Below, piece after piece: positions 55,026-64,000 of a stretch of 64,000 nt of DNA. Under the pieces are notes generated by a model, which made no database searches, was not told the DNA's origin, and was given only the letters and a program-made list of their open reading frames with translations. The DNA comes from Forficula auricularia (lineage: Eukaryota; Arthropoda; Insecta; Dermaptera; Forficulidae), in the NCBI GenBank assembly GCA_024734495.1, contig JALMQS010000099.1, positions 66,004,291-66,068,290 of the forward strand, written 5' to 3'. The position numbers and the translations under genes are program-made. The stretch's first letter is position 1; every line of letters starts with the position of its first letter.

Positions 55026-56165
55026 ATAATAACAGGATATGTAATAGCCATTTTAAAAATACCAGAGGGGTGAACCGCGATTGGAATTAGGTGTACACCT
55101 CTTTGGAATTATGTGAAATTATTTTGGAATTCATTAGATAATGCCCTTTTTTTTATTGTCTTCTACTTGGAAATGAAAGTGGAAGTGGAAGTAGGCGTAA
55201 CCACATTAGATTGCGTTTCACACCTCGAAAATACCTATCAACAAAAGGAAAAAGCAAGCAGATTAATACCTCAAAATAATAAATGTTATCTAAAATCTAT
55301 GTATACCAAAAATAACAATTTATGATATAGTGCGATAGCTTAGTATTTAATCTTTGATCCAGATTTGAATCATGGAACTACAAGAATTTAATTGAGATTC
55401 TGAAGCAGTGCAACAATTAATCAAGATTCTGGGATTTTGGGATGGATGCCTCCTTTTCATATAGTAATTCAATTTTTATTTGATTTTTTTCATTTTGCAT
55501 TCAAAAGTTCTGGTTCTAAATAATGGGCTTATCTAATATCCATAAATCCTTATTATACGTAATGTACTTATATCTAATTGTGGGTGGAAGTAATTTGACC
55601 GATTGCTTACTCAAGTGCCGATTGCCACTCAATTAATTCCCAGGTCCTTATCTAAACACGGTATTGTGCTTGGTGGCTGACTCACCAATAAATTAAAATA
55701 TTAGGCCATAAATTAGATTACTCGGTACGCTCAGCAAGCAGTCGAAGCCTGTCTGCTGGGCGAGCCCAGTATTGAACTATCGAAAATTTTGCAAATTATT
55801 TCCTCATTTGGTTTTTTTATATAACATTTTTATGTTTGGAACGTGCAGGTAAATTATTTTCAGCCATGATTTGTGTCTGGATTCAGATACCAAACATAAC
55901 TACAAAAGTCGTAGAAAGTTTTTTTCCTGTGTTTATATTTCCAGTCCGGAGAACTGATTATATTTTTTTCTTTCTAGTTTCAGAACTTCTGGCTCAAAAA
56001 TGCAGAAAACCTCATTTTTCTAATGATTTTATTGAGATTTTAAAGCTTGTATTTATAATATAGACATGAATGAACAATTTATTTTATAAAAATTAAAAAT
56101 TAAGAATAAATTACTAGTTAGTTTTCACAAAAAATAATTTTTTTTAACAGCAAGACTATACCATA
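55026..56165. other. AT-rich stretch, no convincing gene
   Basis: Frames of 70-75 codons at 55113 and 55836 have no recognisable content. A possible tRNA-like word cluster (CTCGGTACGCTCAGCAAGC, 55721-55739) resembles 28833. Confidence 0.35.
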
Positions 56166-56169
56166 TATA

Positions 56170-56666
56170 CAGGTCATATAAAAGTCTCCTTGAATTTTTG
56201 ATAAATATTTGAACAAAAAATTTCTTTATTGAAAATCAATTTTAATCAAGTACATATTGATCATTATTATCTATGACCTTTTGCAATTTTTGGGGTAGCT
56301 TCATAATTCCATCGGTGTAGAACTTATTGCGTCAACACACATTTTTGATGACTCGGAACTTGGTTGAGAAGTTTTGATGAATCCACCAGACCTTGCACCG
56401 TCTGATTACCATTTGTTTCGGTCTCTGCAAAACTCTCTTGATGGTAAAAAATTGGCCGACCGAAGAGCCGCTGAAAATCACTTGGCTAAGTTTTTCGATA
56501 ATAAATCTCAGAATTTCTACATCGATGGAATTATGAAGCTACCCAAAAAATTGCAAAAGATCATAGATAATAATGGTCAATATGTACTTGATTAAAATTG
56601 ATTTTCAATAAAGAAATTTTTTGTACAAAAATGTACTAAAAACCGCGGAGACTTTTTATATGACCT
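56170..56666 (+). mobile_element. Foldback mariner element 2
   Basis: Ends CAGGTCATATAAAAGTCTCC and, inward from the right, AGGTCATATAAAAAGTCTCC, next to TA. The right arm (~56508-56666) holds the 3' end of the transposase gene; the left arm (56170-56325) is the inverted copy of the same stretch. Only ~180 bp of unique sequence lies between. Confidence 0.8.
56374..56595 (+). pseudogene. Mariner transposase C-terminus
   Basis: Open frame MMNPPDLAPSDYHLFRSLQN, SLDGKKLADRRAAENHLAKF, FDNKSQNFYIDGIMKLPKKL, QKIIDNNGQYVLD and stop. PDLAPSDYHLF is the third-Asp motif of mariner (D,D34D) transposases. The first two catalytic residues and the DNA-binding domain are missing, so it cannot transpose by itself. 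The inverted left arm encodes the same C-terminal residues on the other strand. Confidence 0.8.
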
Positions 56667-56821
56667 ATTATTTAGGGCAACGAGCTCATCCTCAGAAGCT
56701 TACAGTGATTACTATACCTAGTAATTTATTCTTAATTTTTGATTTTGTTAAATATGTTTCACCTAGAACCTACACCACTCTCCTTGTTTATGATTAATTA
56801 ATTATCCTTATAAGTCTCTAA

Positions 56822-56905
56822 CGGAGGCTTATCCAACCTGGACCGCGGGCCATATGCGGCCCAAGTCGTCTTTCATTGTGGCCCGACAAAAAATTTATTA
56901 GATTG
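56822..56905. mobile_element. hAT-like terminal remnant
   Basis: ATCCAACCTGGACCGCGGGC, CATATGCGGCCCAAG and CATTGTGGCCCGAC are typical subterminal words of ZBED-like hAT elements. The other end was not found. Confidence 0.4.
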
Positions 56906-57501
56906 CGACAATAATTTTAACTTGCTATTAATTTATGATTTATGAAATTTTAATTTTAACACGTTATTTAGAAAAGAGGTATTCATAAAATAATTCTTAA
57001 ATAATATTAATTTAATCAGGCAACTGTTTTAAAGTATGAAACACACAAAGAAATATTTAATGAGCACCTTTAGAACTCAATGAGTATTTCTTTGAACCAA
57101 ATATCGACTGACTAATGTCTCAAAAACAATGACAAACATCTTAGTAATTTTATGTTGTGATGTCTTATACTTTTATAATAAAAAATAATAAAGTAAGAAA
57201 GCTTAAATTACTTAAATATGGTAACTATGTATTCTACATTTTTTGTTCAGCGTTAGTTTATTTTATCTTTTGTCCAGAAACAACTCGTATTCTTCCAATA
57301 TCGGAAGCTAAAAGACTGGATATCCCTACCTCTAGCGTCTCTAGCGTAAACAAGATTTTACTTGTTTTTTATTATTTAATAAATATGCTGGTGAGCGATT
57401 CTTTCATTAGATTCTGATCGAGGAAAATGAGTAAAAAGGGCGCGGAGAGAATGATCTCTTTTCCTTTAGAAATGACGTCACTTCAAGGATGCCAATACAA
57501 G

Positions 57502-58572
57502 CTTAGACCTGTTTCAGACTATTAAAGATTAATTTCATAATTTCTATTATTCTAGGAACGGCCTTTTGAATTATACACTTGGACCAAATTCAAGTCCAGA
57601 CCTGTTCAGGCTATTAGAGATTAATTTCTATTATTCTAGGAACGGTCTTTTGAATTATACACTTGGACCAAATTCAAGTCGAGACCTGTTCAGACTATTA
57701 GAGATTAATTTCTTAATTTCTATTATTCTAGGAACGGCCTTTTGAATTATACACTTGGACCAAATTCAAGTCCAGACCTGTTCAGGCTATTAGAGATTAA
57801 TTTCTTAATTTCTATTATTCTAGGAAACGGCCTTTTGAATTATACACTTGGACCAAATTCAAGTCCAGACCTGTTCAGACTATTAGAGATTAATTTCTTA
57901 ATTTCTATTATTCTAGGAACGGCCTTTTGAATTATACACTTGGACCAAATTCAAGTCCAGACCTGTTCAGACTATTAGAGATTAATTTCTTAATTTCTAT
58001 TATTCTAGGAACGGCCTTTTGAATTATACACTTGGACCAAATTCAAGTCTAGGCCTGTTCAGACTATTAGAGATTAATTTCTAATTTCTATATTCTAGGA
58101 ACGGCCTTTTGAATTATACACTTGGACCAAATTCAAGTCCAGACCTGTTCAGACTATTAGAGATTAATTTCTTAATTTCTATATTCTAGGAACGGCCTTT
58201 TGAATTATACACTTGGACCAAATTCAAGTCTAGAGCCTGTTCAGACTATTAGAGATTAATTTCATAATTTCTATTATTCTAGGAACGGCCTTTTGAATTA
58301 TACACTTGGACCAAATTCAAGTCCAGACCTGTTCAGACTATTAGAGATTAATTTCTTAATTTCTATTATTCTAGGAACGGCCTTTTGAATTATACACTTG
58401 GACCAAATTCAAGTCCAGGCCTGTTCAGACTATTAGAGATTAATTTCTTAATGTTCTATATTCTAGGAGCAGCCTTTTGGATCGCACACTTGGACCAAAT
58501 TCAAGTCCAGGCCTGTTCAGACTATTAGAAGATTAATTTCTTAATTTCTATTGTTCTAGGAAGAAGCCTTTT
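57502..58572 (+). repeat. Tandem satellite, ~92-bp unit, 12 copies
   Basis: Head-to-tail units containing AGGAACGGCCTTTTGAATTA, TACACTTGGACCAAATTCAA and GACCTGTTCAGACTATTAGA. Unit starts near 57554, 57639, 57729, 57821, 57914, 58006, 58096, 58187, 58280, 58372, 58463, 58556; spacing 85-93 bp. Inner units are nearly identical, outer ones diverged. It ends ~95 bp before a candidate exon. A frame at 57742 only translates the repeat. Confidence 0.95.
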
Positions 58573-58667
58573 TGACCCTAGGTGAAGAAAATAGTTTGCC
58601 CGCCGCCCACAAAAAATGCATTTTATTTTTTCTAAACTCAATTTCTGTTTCATTTCTAAGCTTCCAG

Positions 58668-58802
58668 CTATGCCAATCTGAAAAATTCTCTGTGCTGTTT
58701 ATTGAAAAAGACACAGGAGCGCACTGTCAGCTTAAAGTGTCTTGCAATTCGAATCGGACATTCTACCTTTGCAGGATGCGTCAGCCAGGCGCTAAATTTT
58801 GA
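58668..58802 (+). CDS. Candidate last coding exon, unrecognised
   Basis: A pyrimidine-rich tract (TTTCTGTTTCATTTC) leads to CTTCCAG, an acceptor at 58667. The exon reads LCQSEKFSVLFIEKDTGAHC, QLKVSCNSNRTFYLCRMRQP, GAKF and TGA. It has alternating hydrophobic/polar residues, four Cys and no low complexity, which looks like the end of a folded beta-rich domain. The frame upstream to 58572 would be intronic. No family recognised. If real, the gene is on the plus strand and its other exons are upstream; a possible one is at 57278 after TTTTGTCCAG. Confidence 0.4.
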   Translation, partial: LCQSEKFSVLFIEKDTGAHCQLKVSCNSNRTFYLCRMRQPGAKF

Positions 58803-59289
58803 AAGCTGATACCGAAAATATTTGAAAACTTTTAAATATCATATAAAAGAATAAAATTATTATTAATTAAATTGTTAATGAAGGTTTTCTCATAATTTCC
58901 TACCGAATTTATCTAACACTAAATATATATTATTATCATTTCCGTCCATAATGTGTTTAATTTGAAAGTTTATAATGAGAAATAAGGACAAGTTTTTGTG
59001 TGATTTTTTTATTTTTCAACCAACGTTTCGTCGACTTTGCGGACTTTCTCGGAGCTTCTACAACTCGTCACCCCATTGCAAGAATTTGGTAACTCTTAAA
59101 ATACTTTTTTATGATACCTGGATATTTCATAGCTAAAAACTCATATAAATTGTTATTCATAATTGTAATAATAATGATCTCTAGTCATATTAAGCAGTTT
59201 ATTTAGATAAACACTTTAAACATTCCTGATAAGTATGGAATAGGTAAAACATTTTCATCCCTTTTTTCAAGAACTTGAAAAATCAAGTT
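58803..59289. other. AT-rich stretch with one hammerhead-like relic
   Basis: At 59027-59062 the minus strand reads CCGAGAAAGTCCG, CAAAGTCGAC, GAAACGTTGG: decayed core of the 52-kb type. Nothing else seen. Confidence 0.35.
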
Positions 59290-60103
59290 ACCTAATTCTT
59301 GCAATGGGAAGTCAATTATAAGAACATTATTAATATATACAAGATGCAAGATTACATAATAATTTCAGACCAAACATGTATCAATATTTTACCCACCAAT
59401 TAGTTACATCACACATACGTTTAAAGTAGGTATATTCGTTTCTTTTATCTACGTTACCCATTGACGACCATCAGAAACTTAAATTTCCAAAATTAGGCCC
59501 ATTCACATATACAATTTTTTTTTCTTTTTTTTTACTAACAATTATATTAGATAAATAGTCTTAGAAATAACATAAATAGAATTAGGCAACAGAGTTTTAA
59601 AACAATAGCACAGAATCCTTTTACTTAATCATCTTTACATAAATAGAAATTTCAAATTTGAAATAAAACTAAAATTACATTATCAAGTATTTACCTGACT
59701 TATTAAAAGTTCATGCTCAATAACATGGTCAATTAATAATTAAAATGAAAATGGATTATCCATTTTCAGCGCCAACCATTTAATTAATTTATTTTGAAAT
59801 TTTCTTTATTGTCAAATTGTATTTATTCAGCAAAAGTTATATATGGCGCGTAATCTTGGAGTGTCCGTTCTAAAATTCACCGTGTTATTCAATGAAATAT
59901 GAATCATTTGGCTTATGATTCATTTCAAAATCTATTATAGATGTATCTTCAAATTCGTATTGGTGATTCAAATCAAAATGTTGGGCAGCCAGGGCAGTTT
60001 TCTTTTTTTCTAATAATTAGGCACTTTAGAGAGTCAAAATGTGGTGTGTTATGGTTTTTTGTAATATTGCGATATCTGTTTATCTAATACAGCGTTTCCC
60101 AAA

Positions 60104-60690
60104 GTGTGGTTCGCGACGCCGGCACCGGGTCGTAGAAAAATTTTTGCCGAGTTGCGAAAAAAAAATCTTAAATTTTTTGAAACATTACATAAATTTATTG
60201 AAACCTATGCAAACTATGATGAAGGAGATTTACATCTAGAAACACTATCAGTTTCAATATTCAAGAACATCTTTCGGAGCATAATAAATAGTTTTAAAGA
60301 CTACTTTCCGGATATTCCTTCAAATAATATGTGGATTAAAGATCCTTTTTCTGTCGAAATTGAAAAGGAAGAAATGTTTAATCTTAGTGAACAAGAAGTT
60401 GATAATTTAGATCTGCGACAGATCTGAAAAAAGTGTTTGAAACTATAACATATCATTAACTAATTTTTGGTTTCGCTGTCAAAAGGAGTATCCAAAGCGT
60501 AAGCGAAAAAGCTATAGAATTTTTAATGCCCTTTGTCACCACTTATACGTGTAAAGCTGTGTTCTCAGCCTTGGTGTACTTGAAAAATAAGTATCGAAAC
60601 AGATTGGATGTCAAACCTAATTTGAGAATAAAATTAACATCATTACCACCTAATTTGAAATTGTTATGTGATGACAAACAAACATGATCC
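60104..60690 (+). pseudogene. hAT transposase C-terminal part (ZBED5-like)
   Basis: One frame (to 60427) reads LHKFIETYANYDEGDLHLET and DYFPDIPSNNMWIKDPFSVE. After a stop and frameshift: FW...KEYP, then SEKAIEFLMPFVTTYTCKAV, FSALVYLKNKYRNRLDVKPN, LRIKLTSLPPNL and TGA. The last part is the hAT C-terminal dimerisation region (KNKYRNRL motif) as in ZBED5/FAM200-like hAT proteins. BED finger and catalytic core are missing. Confidence 0.8.
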
Positions 60691-60895
60691 TTCGCACTAA
60701 GGACAAAATATGTAAACAAAGTTTACTTCATTTACTAAAGTTTTCAGTGAATATAATTGTTAGTTTTTGACACTATATATTTTACTTATATAATTATTTT
60801 AGAATTTTCGTATATGAAATAAACAAACAAATAACTTGATTTTTTTTTGCTTTTCGATCTTTCTAGCCAGAAGCCAATTTTACGATAGTCTAATT

Positions 60896-61027
60896 ATTTA
60901 GTTTTAAAATTTGTCTCTACCCCCCCGGGGTCAGGGTTTAGCCGGATGTCTTCGAGTCGGATTCGAACCCGGTCCACTTGATTTGCAGGCTGTACATGGC
61001 TAACTCCTAGCCTACCCGACCTTCGCC
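60896..61027 (-). mobile_element. SINE (family 1), minus strand, inside hAT
   Basis: Minus strand: GGTCGGGTAGGCTAGGAGTT, B-box GGGTTCGAATCCGAC, GGCTAAACCCTGACCCCG, GTAGAGACAAATTTTAAAA. Second copy of the SINE at 1671; it inserted after the hAT. Confidence 0.8.
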
Positions 61028-61385
61028 ATACGATTTTGATTAAAATACAAATTGCTTTGTAAATAAATGGGTTTTTCATAAGATGGCCGAGAAAATTTTT
61101 AAAACCTCGTACCATGTATCGCAGTCAACAGAAAGTTTGGAACGCTGATTTAATTAATTGTTAGTAAGTGAAAAAAGAAAAATTGTTTATGTGAATGTTC
61201 CAAATTTTTTAAGTTAAGTTTCTGATGGCATCTTCCATGGTAACGTAGATAAAAGAAAATAATGTAGATACTACTTTAGATGATATGTGTGATGAACTAT
61301 TTGGTGGGTAAAATATTGATACATGTTTGGTCTGAAATCATAATGCTCTTGCAACTTGATATTAATAATGTTCTTACAATTGTAG

Positions 61386-62035
61386 AAGCCCCTGAAGAAT
61401 GGACGGCAAACTCTGACGGTGCCCGTTGGTTAAAAATAAAGAATTTCACACACGTGAGGCCACTTGTCCTTATTTCCCATTTTTAAAATTTCAAACTAAA
61501 CATATATTTCTTTGCTAAAATTCATTTTGACTGTCTATTATTGCAATCTATCGACGCTTTAGAAACAAGGAAGGCAAATATAAGCGCTATGTGGGCATGC
61601 AGATCAGCAATCTATAGAATAAAATTAACTTCTTTGCATTTCGGCCTGAATTGAATGACGAGGGTGCTGGATGGGAAGCCAAGCTTCAATTCCACTCGAA
61701 TTCTCATTCATTCATTTTATTGAGCGTTAGATGTATTGCATTTGTCAGACAAAACTATTCCAAGTCTGCTGAAAAACCAATCAAATATAGAATTGACTTC
61801 TTCAAACGGAGCAGAGAATTTTGAACTATCTGTGAACAAAAGCTACATATACGTGACAAGTGACAATGAACGGAAAAAATTTGAAAGATTTCTATTTACT
61901 TTTTTTACTCCTCTAACATAACATATATCTATACACATGCCGAAAAATTTTGCGCGATGGCTAGAAGCGTACGTATATTAAATGTGCGCAATAAGATCCC
62001 AATCAAAGCGCAGAGGGAGCAAGGAGAGCCAAGTT
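61386..62035. other. Unannotated stretch
   Basis: Frames of 60-68 codons (61280, 61736) overlap repeats or lack recognisable content. No gene called. Confidence 0.35.
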
Positions 62036-62039
62036 CGCA

Positions 62040-62165
62040 GCAACTTGGCCGCCTCCTGCGGGTCTGACGGTCAGAGTAACTGACTGGCAACCCGGAGGTC
62101 TCGGTCTGATTCGCAACTATACCCAGACATTTTTTCTGTAAGTATAGGGTCCGGTAATAAAAATT
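62040..62165 (+). mobile_element. tRNA-like SINE head
   Basis: A-box-like GACGGTCAGAGTAACTGAC and a weak B-box GGTCTCGGTCTGATTCG, then CCCAGACATTTTTTCTG. Confidence 0.35.
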
Positions 62166-62289
62166 AGTGGGAGATAAATTCAACCGAATTTACCGCACGG
62201 AGGAATTTACCACTGCTCGAAGCCCCAAAAACCTTAGTAAATTGGATATTGAATTGTATTTAAGTTTCTGAGATTGGCTCGTGATCCTG

Positions 62290-62421
62290 GCTTCTTTTCC
62301 TTCTGCTCTGTTCTTTTCACGATGGTGGAGGGCCAGCCCATACTGGCTCTTTAGGGGACCCACCTTCTGGTGCATCTCCTTCTCACATCAATATCATTAA
62401 AAAAAAAAAAAAAAAAAAAAA
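62290..62421 (+). mobile_element. LINE 3' end with poly(A)
   Basis: CACGATGGTGGAGGGCCAGC, CTCTTTAGGGGACCCACCTT, CACATCAATATCATT and ~23 A. Same family as 40579. Confidence 0.75.
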
Positions 62422-62499
62422 TACGCTGTATCGCTGATTTACATGAACCATTTCGAGCCACTTTCGACCCCCCCCCTGCAGCACTTGGAATTCATTCGA

Positions 62500-63189
62500 G
62501 ATACTGATTGCTAAATTATACACATGCAATTATGTAATCCATCTCGAGGAGTGTGTCAAATTTCAATAATGTAGCTTAAATAGATTCTTGAGATATGGAT
62601 CTCATAAAATAGAGAATTTTGCACTCGATGAAAGCACTCACTGACAAGGTCATCAAAACCTATAGGGTACTTCCAATCATCCTGCATGATGACATTTTGC
62701 CTCATAGTAGAGCTTGGGGCACAAACAAAGGGAAAATTCCAAAAATCCAAACTCTTTCTATCTTTCAACTACTTCAAAATGGGGGTGGGGGGGGGTCAAA
62801 ATGCAAATTCTAGCCCGCTGGATCAAACTCAACCAAATTTTGCATACATATTCTGTGGACCCCCAAAAGGCAAAAAATGCAAAAAATAACCACTCATAAT
62901 GTGGGGGTGGGGGGTCAAAAATGAAAATTCTAGACCCTTGGACCAACTACTCATAGCCTCGGCTAAAAAGCAGAGAAATCTCCAACCAAAACATTCTGTG
63001 AGAAAACGAGCCAAGTTCAGAAAAGTAGGGAAATCTGGTGTGGAGCCAATGTTAAATTCGCCAAGAATAATTACGTTGAGGAATAGATCTCTCCAACAAT
63101 TATTCTTGGCGAAACTAACTTGGCTACACGCTAGATTTCACTTGCTTTTTCAGAACTTGGCTCGTTTTTTCACAGAATGTTTTGCTTGA
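62500..63189 (-). mobile_element. Composite element A, copy 2
   Basis: Inverted relative to 3882-4636: body (62500-62760), two monomers (62765-62950), palindromic cap (62981-63189). Overlapping short frames here come from the monomers. Confidence 0.7.
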
Positions 63190-64000
63190 GATATATACTT
63201 ATCGATACACTTCTAAGAATAACTAAGGATATTTAAAAAGTGTACTTTGCCAGCATAGTAGGTACAAGTTAAATATTCGGACTCCTCTCGAAATCCCATA
63301 TTATCTTTTAAAACACATAAAAATATTATAGGTCATACATTAATATTTTTTTTTGAAATAAGATTTTAATAATAAATAGTATAAGCAATTTTTTATACCC
63401 CATGATTTTTTTCCAAGATAAATTTTTGCTTCTCTTCTGAAAAATTCGAAAAGAAATACAATTTTTATGATTTATGTTGCATCATTTGCAAAATAATAAT
63501 TTGAAAATAAATGAGGAAACATTTTTCTGACCATCTCCGATTTTCAAGTCTTGCAGATTTCAGGTGAGGGAAGGGTTATAATTATCCGTAAATATCGTAA
63601 ACGTAAACAGCAATCGTTAGAGCTATCATAAGTAATAACATTTAATATAATAAATAATCGTTTTTAAGGAATTTGGTGTTGGTACTTGGTGAAGCATTTT
63701 TTAAAATTATTGGATAAAAATACTTGGTAGGTTTCACATTATGATATAAAAAATAAGACGAATTTATTTTTGGAGAATCTTTAATCTCGATATATATATA
63801 TCTCGATATATATCTCAGAAGACCATTCCAAAATTAAACAAAAATAGATCTCCGTTAATCTTCTCCCTCCACTAATTTTAAATATTTACACTTTTGTTAT
63901 CTTAAAAATAAATTTTACCATTGAGTTGTATTCAAATTCGAAATCCTTATTTCTCAAAAGGCCATTCAAAATTAAACAAAAGTAGACTTCCTACCTTTCC
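63190..64000. other. AT-rich stretch, one dispersed repeat
   Basis: 63655-63725 matches 26148-26210. No gene seen to the window end. Confidence 0.4.

Larger units (their letters stand above)
60090..61147 (+). mobile_element. hAT element with decayed transposase
   Basis: TIRs CAGCGTTTCCCAAAGTGTGG and, inward from the right, CAGCGTTCCAAACTTTCTG. Flanks ATCTAATA and ATTTAATT agree at six of eight positions and fit the hAT nTnnnnAn pattern. The other arm of the host element contains the uninterrupted ATCTAATATAATTGTTAG. A SINE is inserted at 60896-61027. Confidence 0.85.
59290..61385. mobile_element. Inverted-repeat element interrupted by a hAT element
   Basis: Left arm ~59290-59560 and right arm ~61148-61385 are reverse complements: CAGACCAAACATGTATCAAT / ATTGATACATGTTTGGTCTG, TTACCCACCAA / TTGGTGGGTAA, AACGTAGATAAAAGAAA. 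Type unknown. The right arm is split by the hAT insertion at 60090. Confidence 0.7.

Noticed and set aside
57157..57417. 86-codon frame
   Set aside because: Mostly AT-rich hydrophobic chance frame; only the part after the acceptor at 57277 is exon-like, with no supporting donor.
57742..57930. 62-codon frame with internal peptide repeat
   Set aside because: It only reads through two units of the 92-bp satellite.
57502..58572. CRISPR-like array
   Set aside because: Units are contiguous without unique spacers, and the context is eukaryotic: a simple satellite.
62556..63189. Eight overlapping frames of 60-96 codons
   Set aside because: Low-complexity reading of element A monomers and its palindromic cap on both strands.

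Overview
This is AT-rich animal DNA, most likely from an arthropod and probably an insect, lineage undetermined. The evidence is spliced-looking exons with GT/AG borders, tRNA-derived SINEs, jockey/CR1-type LINE ends, IS630-Tc1-mariner and hAT transposase remnants, PIF/Harbinger-like and TTAA-flanked MITEs, Helentron-type elements, and many Penelope-type hammerhead motifs. There are no bacterial-style genes or operons. No intact gene lies wholly inside the window.

Protein-coding content is sparse. The best case is an N-terminal exon on the minus strand at 128-575, with a splice acceptor, an in-frame stop upstream of the first Met, and a frame that stays open to the window edge. Weaker exon candidates are at 17112-17296 (-), 29016-29189 (+), 38561-38854 (-) and 58668-58802 (+), plus two GC-rich blocks (27.6 and 51.8-52.1 kb) whose strand cannot be settled by eye.

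Most of the rest is layered transposon debris. 0.7-13 kb: TTAA-flanked MITEs, SINEs, a LINE 3' end, a palindromic PIF-like MITE, the first copies of three composite families (A, B and C below) and the hammerhead-bearing hairpin at 7.1 kb. 13-16 kb: a 1.53-kb palindrome and a Helentron-like end with a G-rich minisatellite. 18-24 kb: foldback and terminal-inverted-repeat elements. 26-37 kb: MITEs, family B and C copies, and palindromes carrying hammerhead-like motifs. 39-45 kb: a hAT-like element with a clean LINE insertion, a four-motif hammerhead palindrome, an almost complete Helentron/HINE-like element and a MITE nested in a MITE. 46-53 kb: a three-unit palindrome/tandem array, a foldback element holding the helix-turn-helix end of a mariner-superfamily transposase, a second Helentron-like element and the best-paired hammerhead motifs. 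53-57 kb: two mariner-superfamily foldback elements that each carry two inverted copies of the transposase 3' end. 57.5-58.6 kb: a 12-copy, ~92-bp satellite. 59-61 kb: a hAT element with a decayed transposase, inserted in one arm of another inverted-repeat element. 62-63.2 kb: a LINE end and a second family A copy.

The main themes are self-complementary DNA at every scale and hammerhead-like ribozyme motifs, often in outward-pointing inverted pairs. No undescribed multi-gene system was found. The ribozyme/palindrome association and the transposase-tail foldbacks are the most interesting signals. Everything here was read by eye; no alignments, folding or database searches were run.
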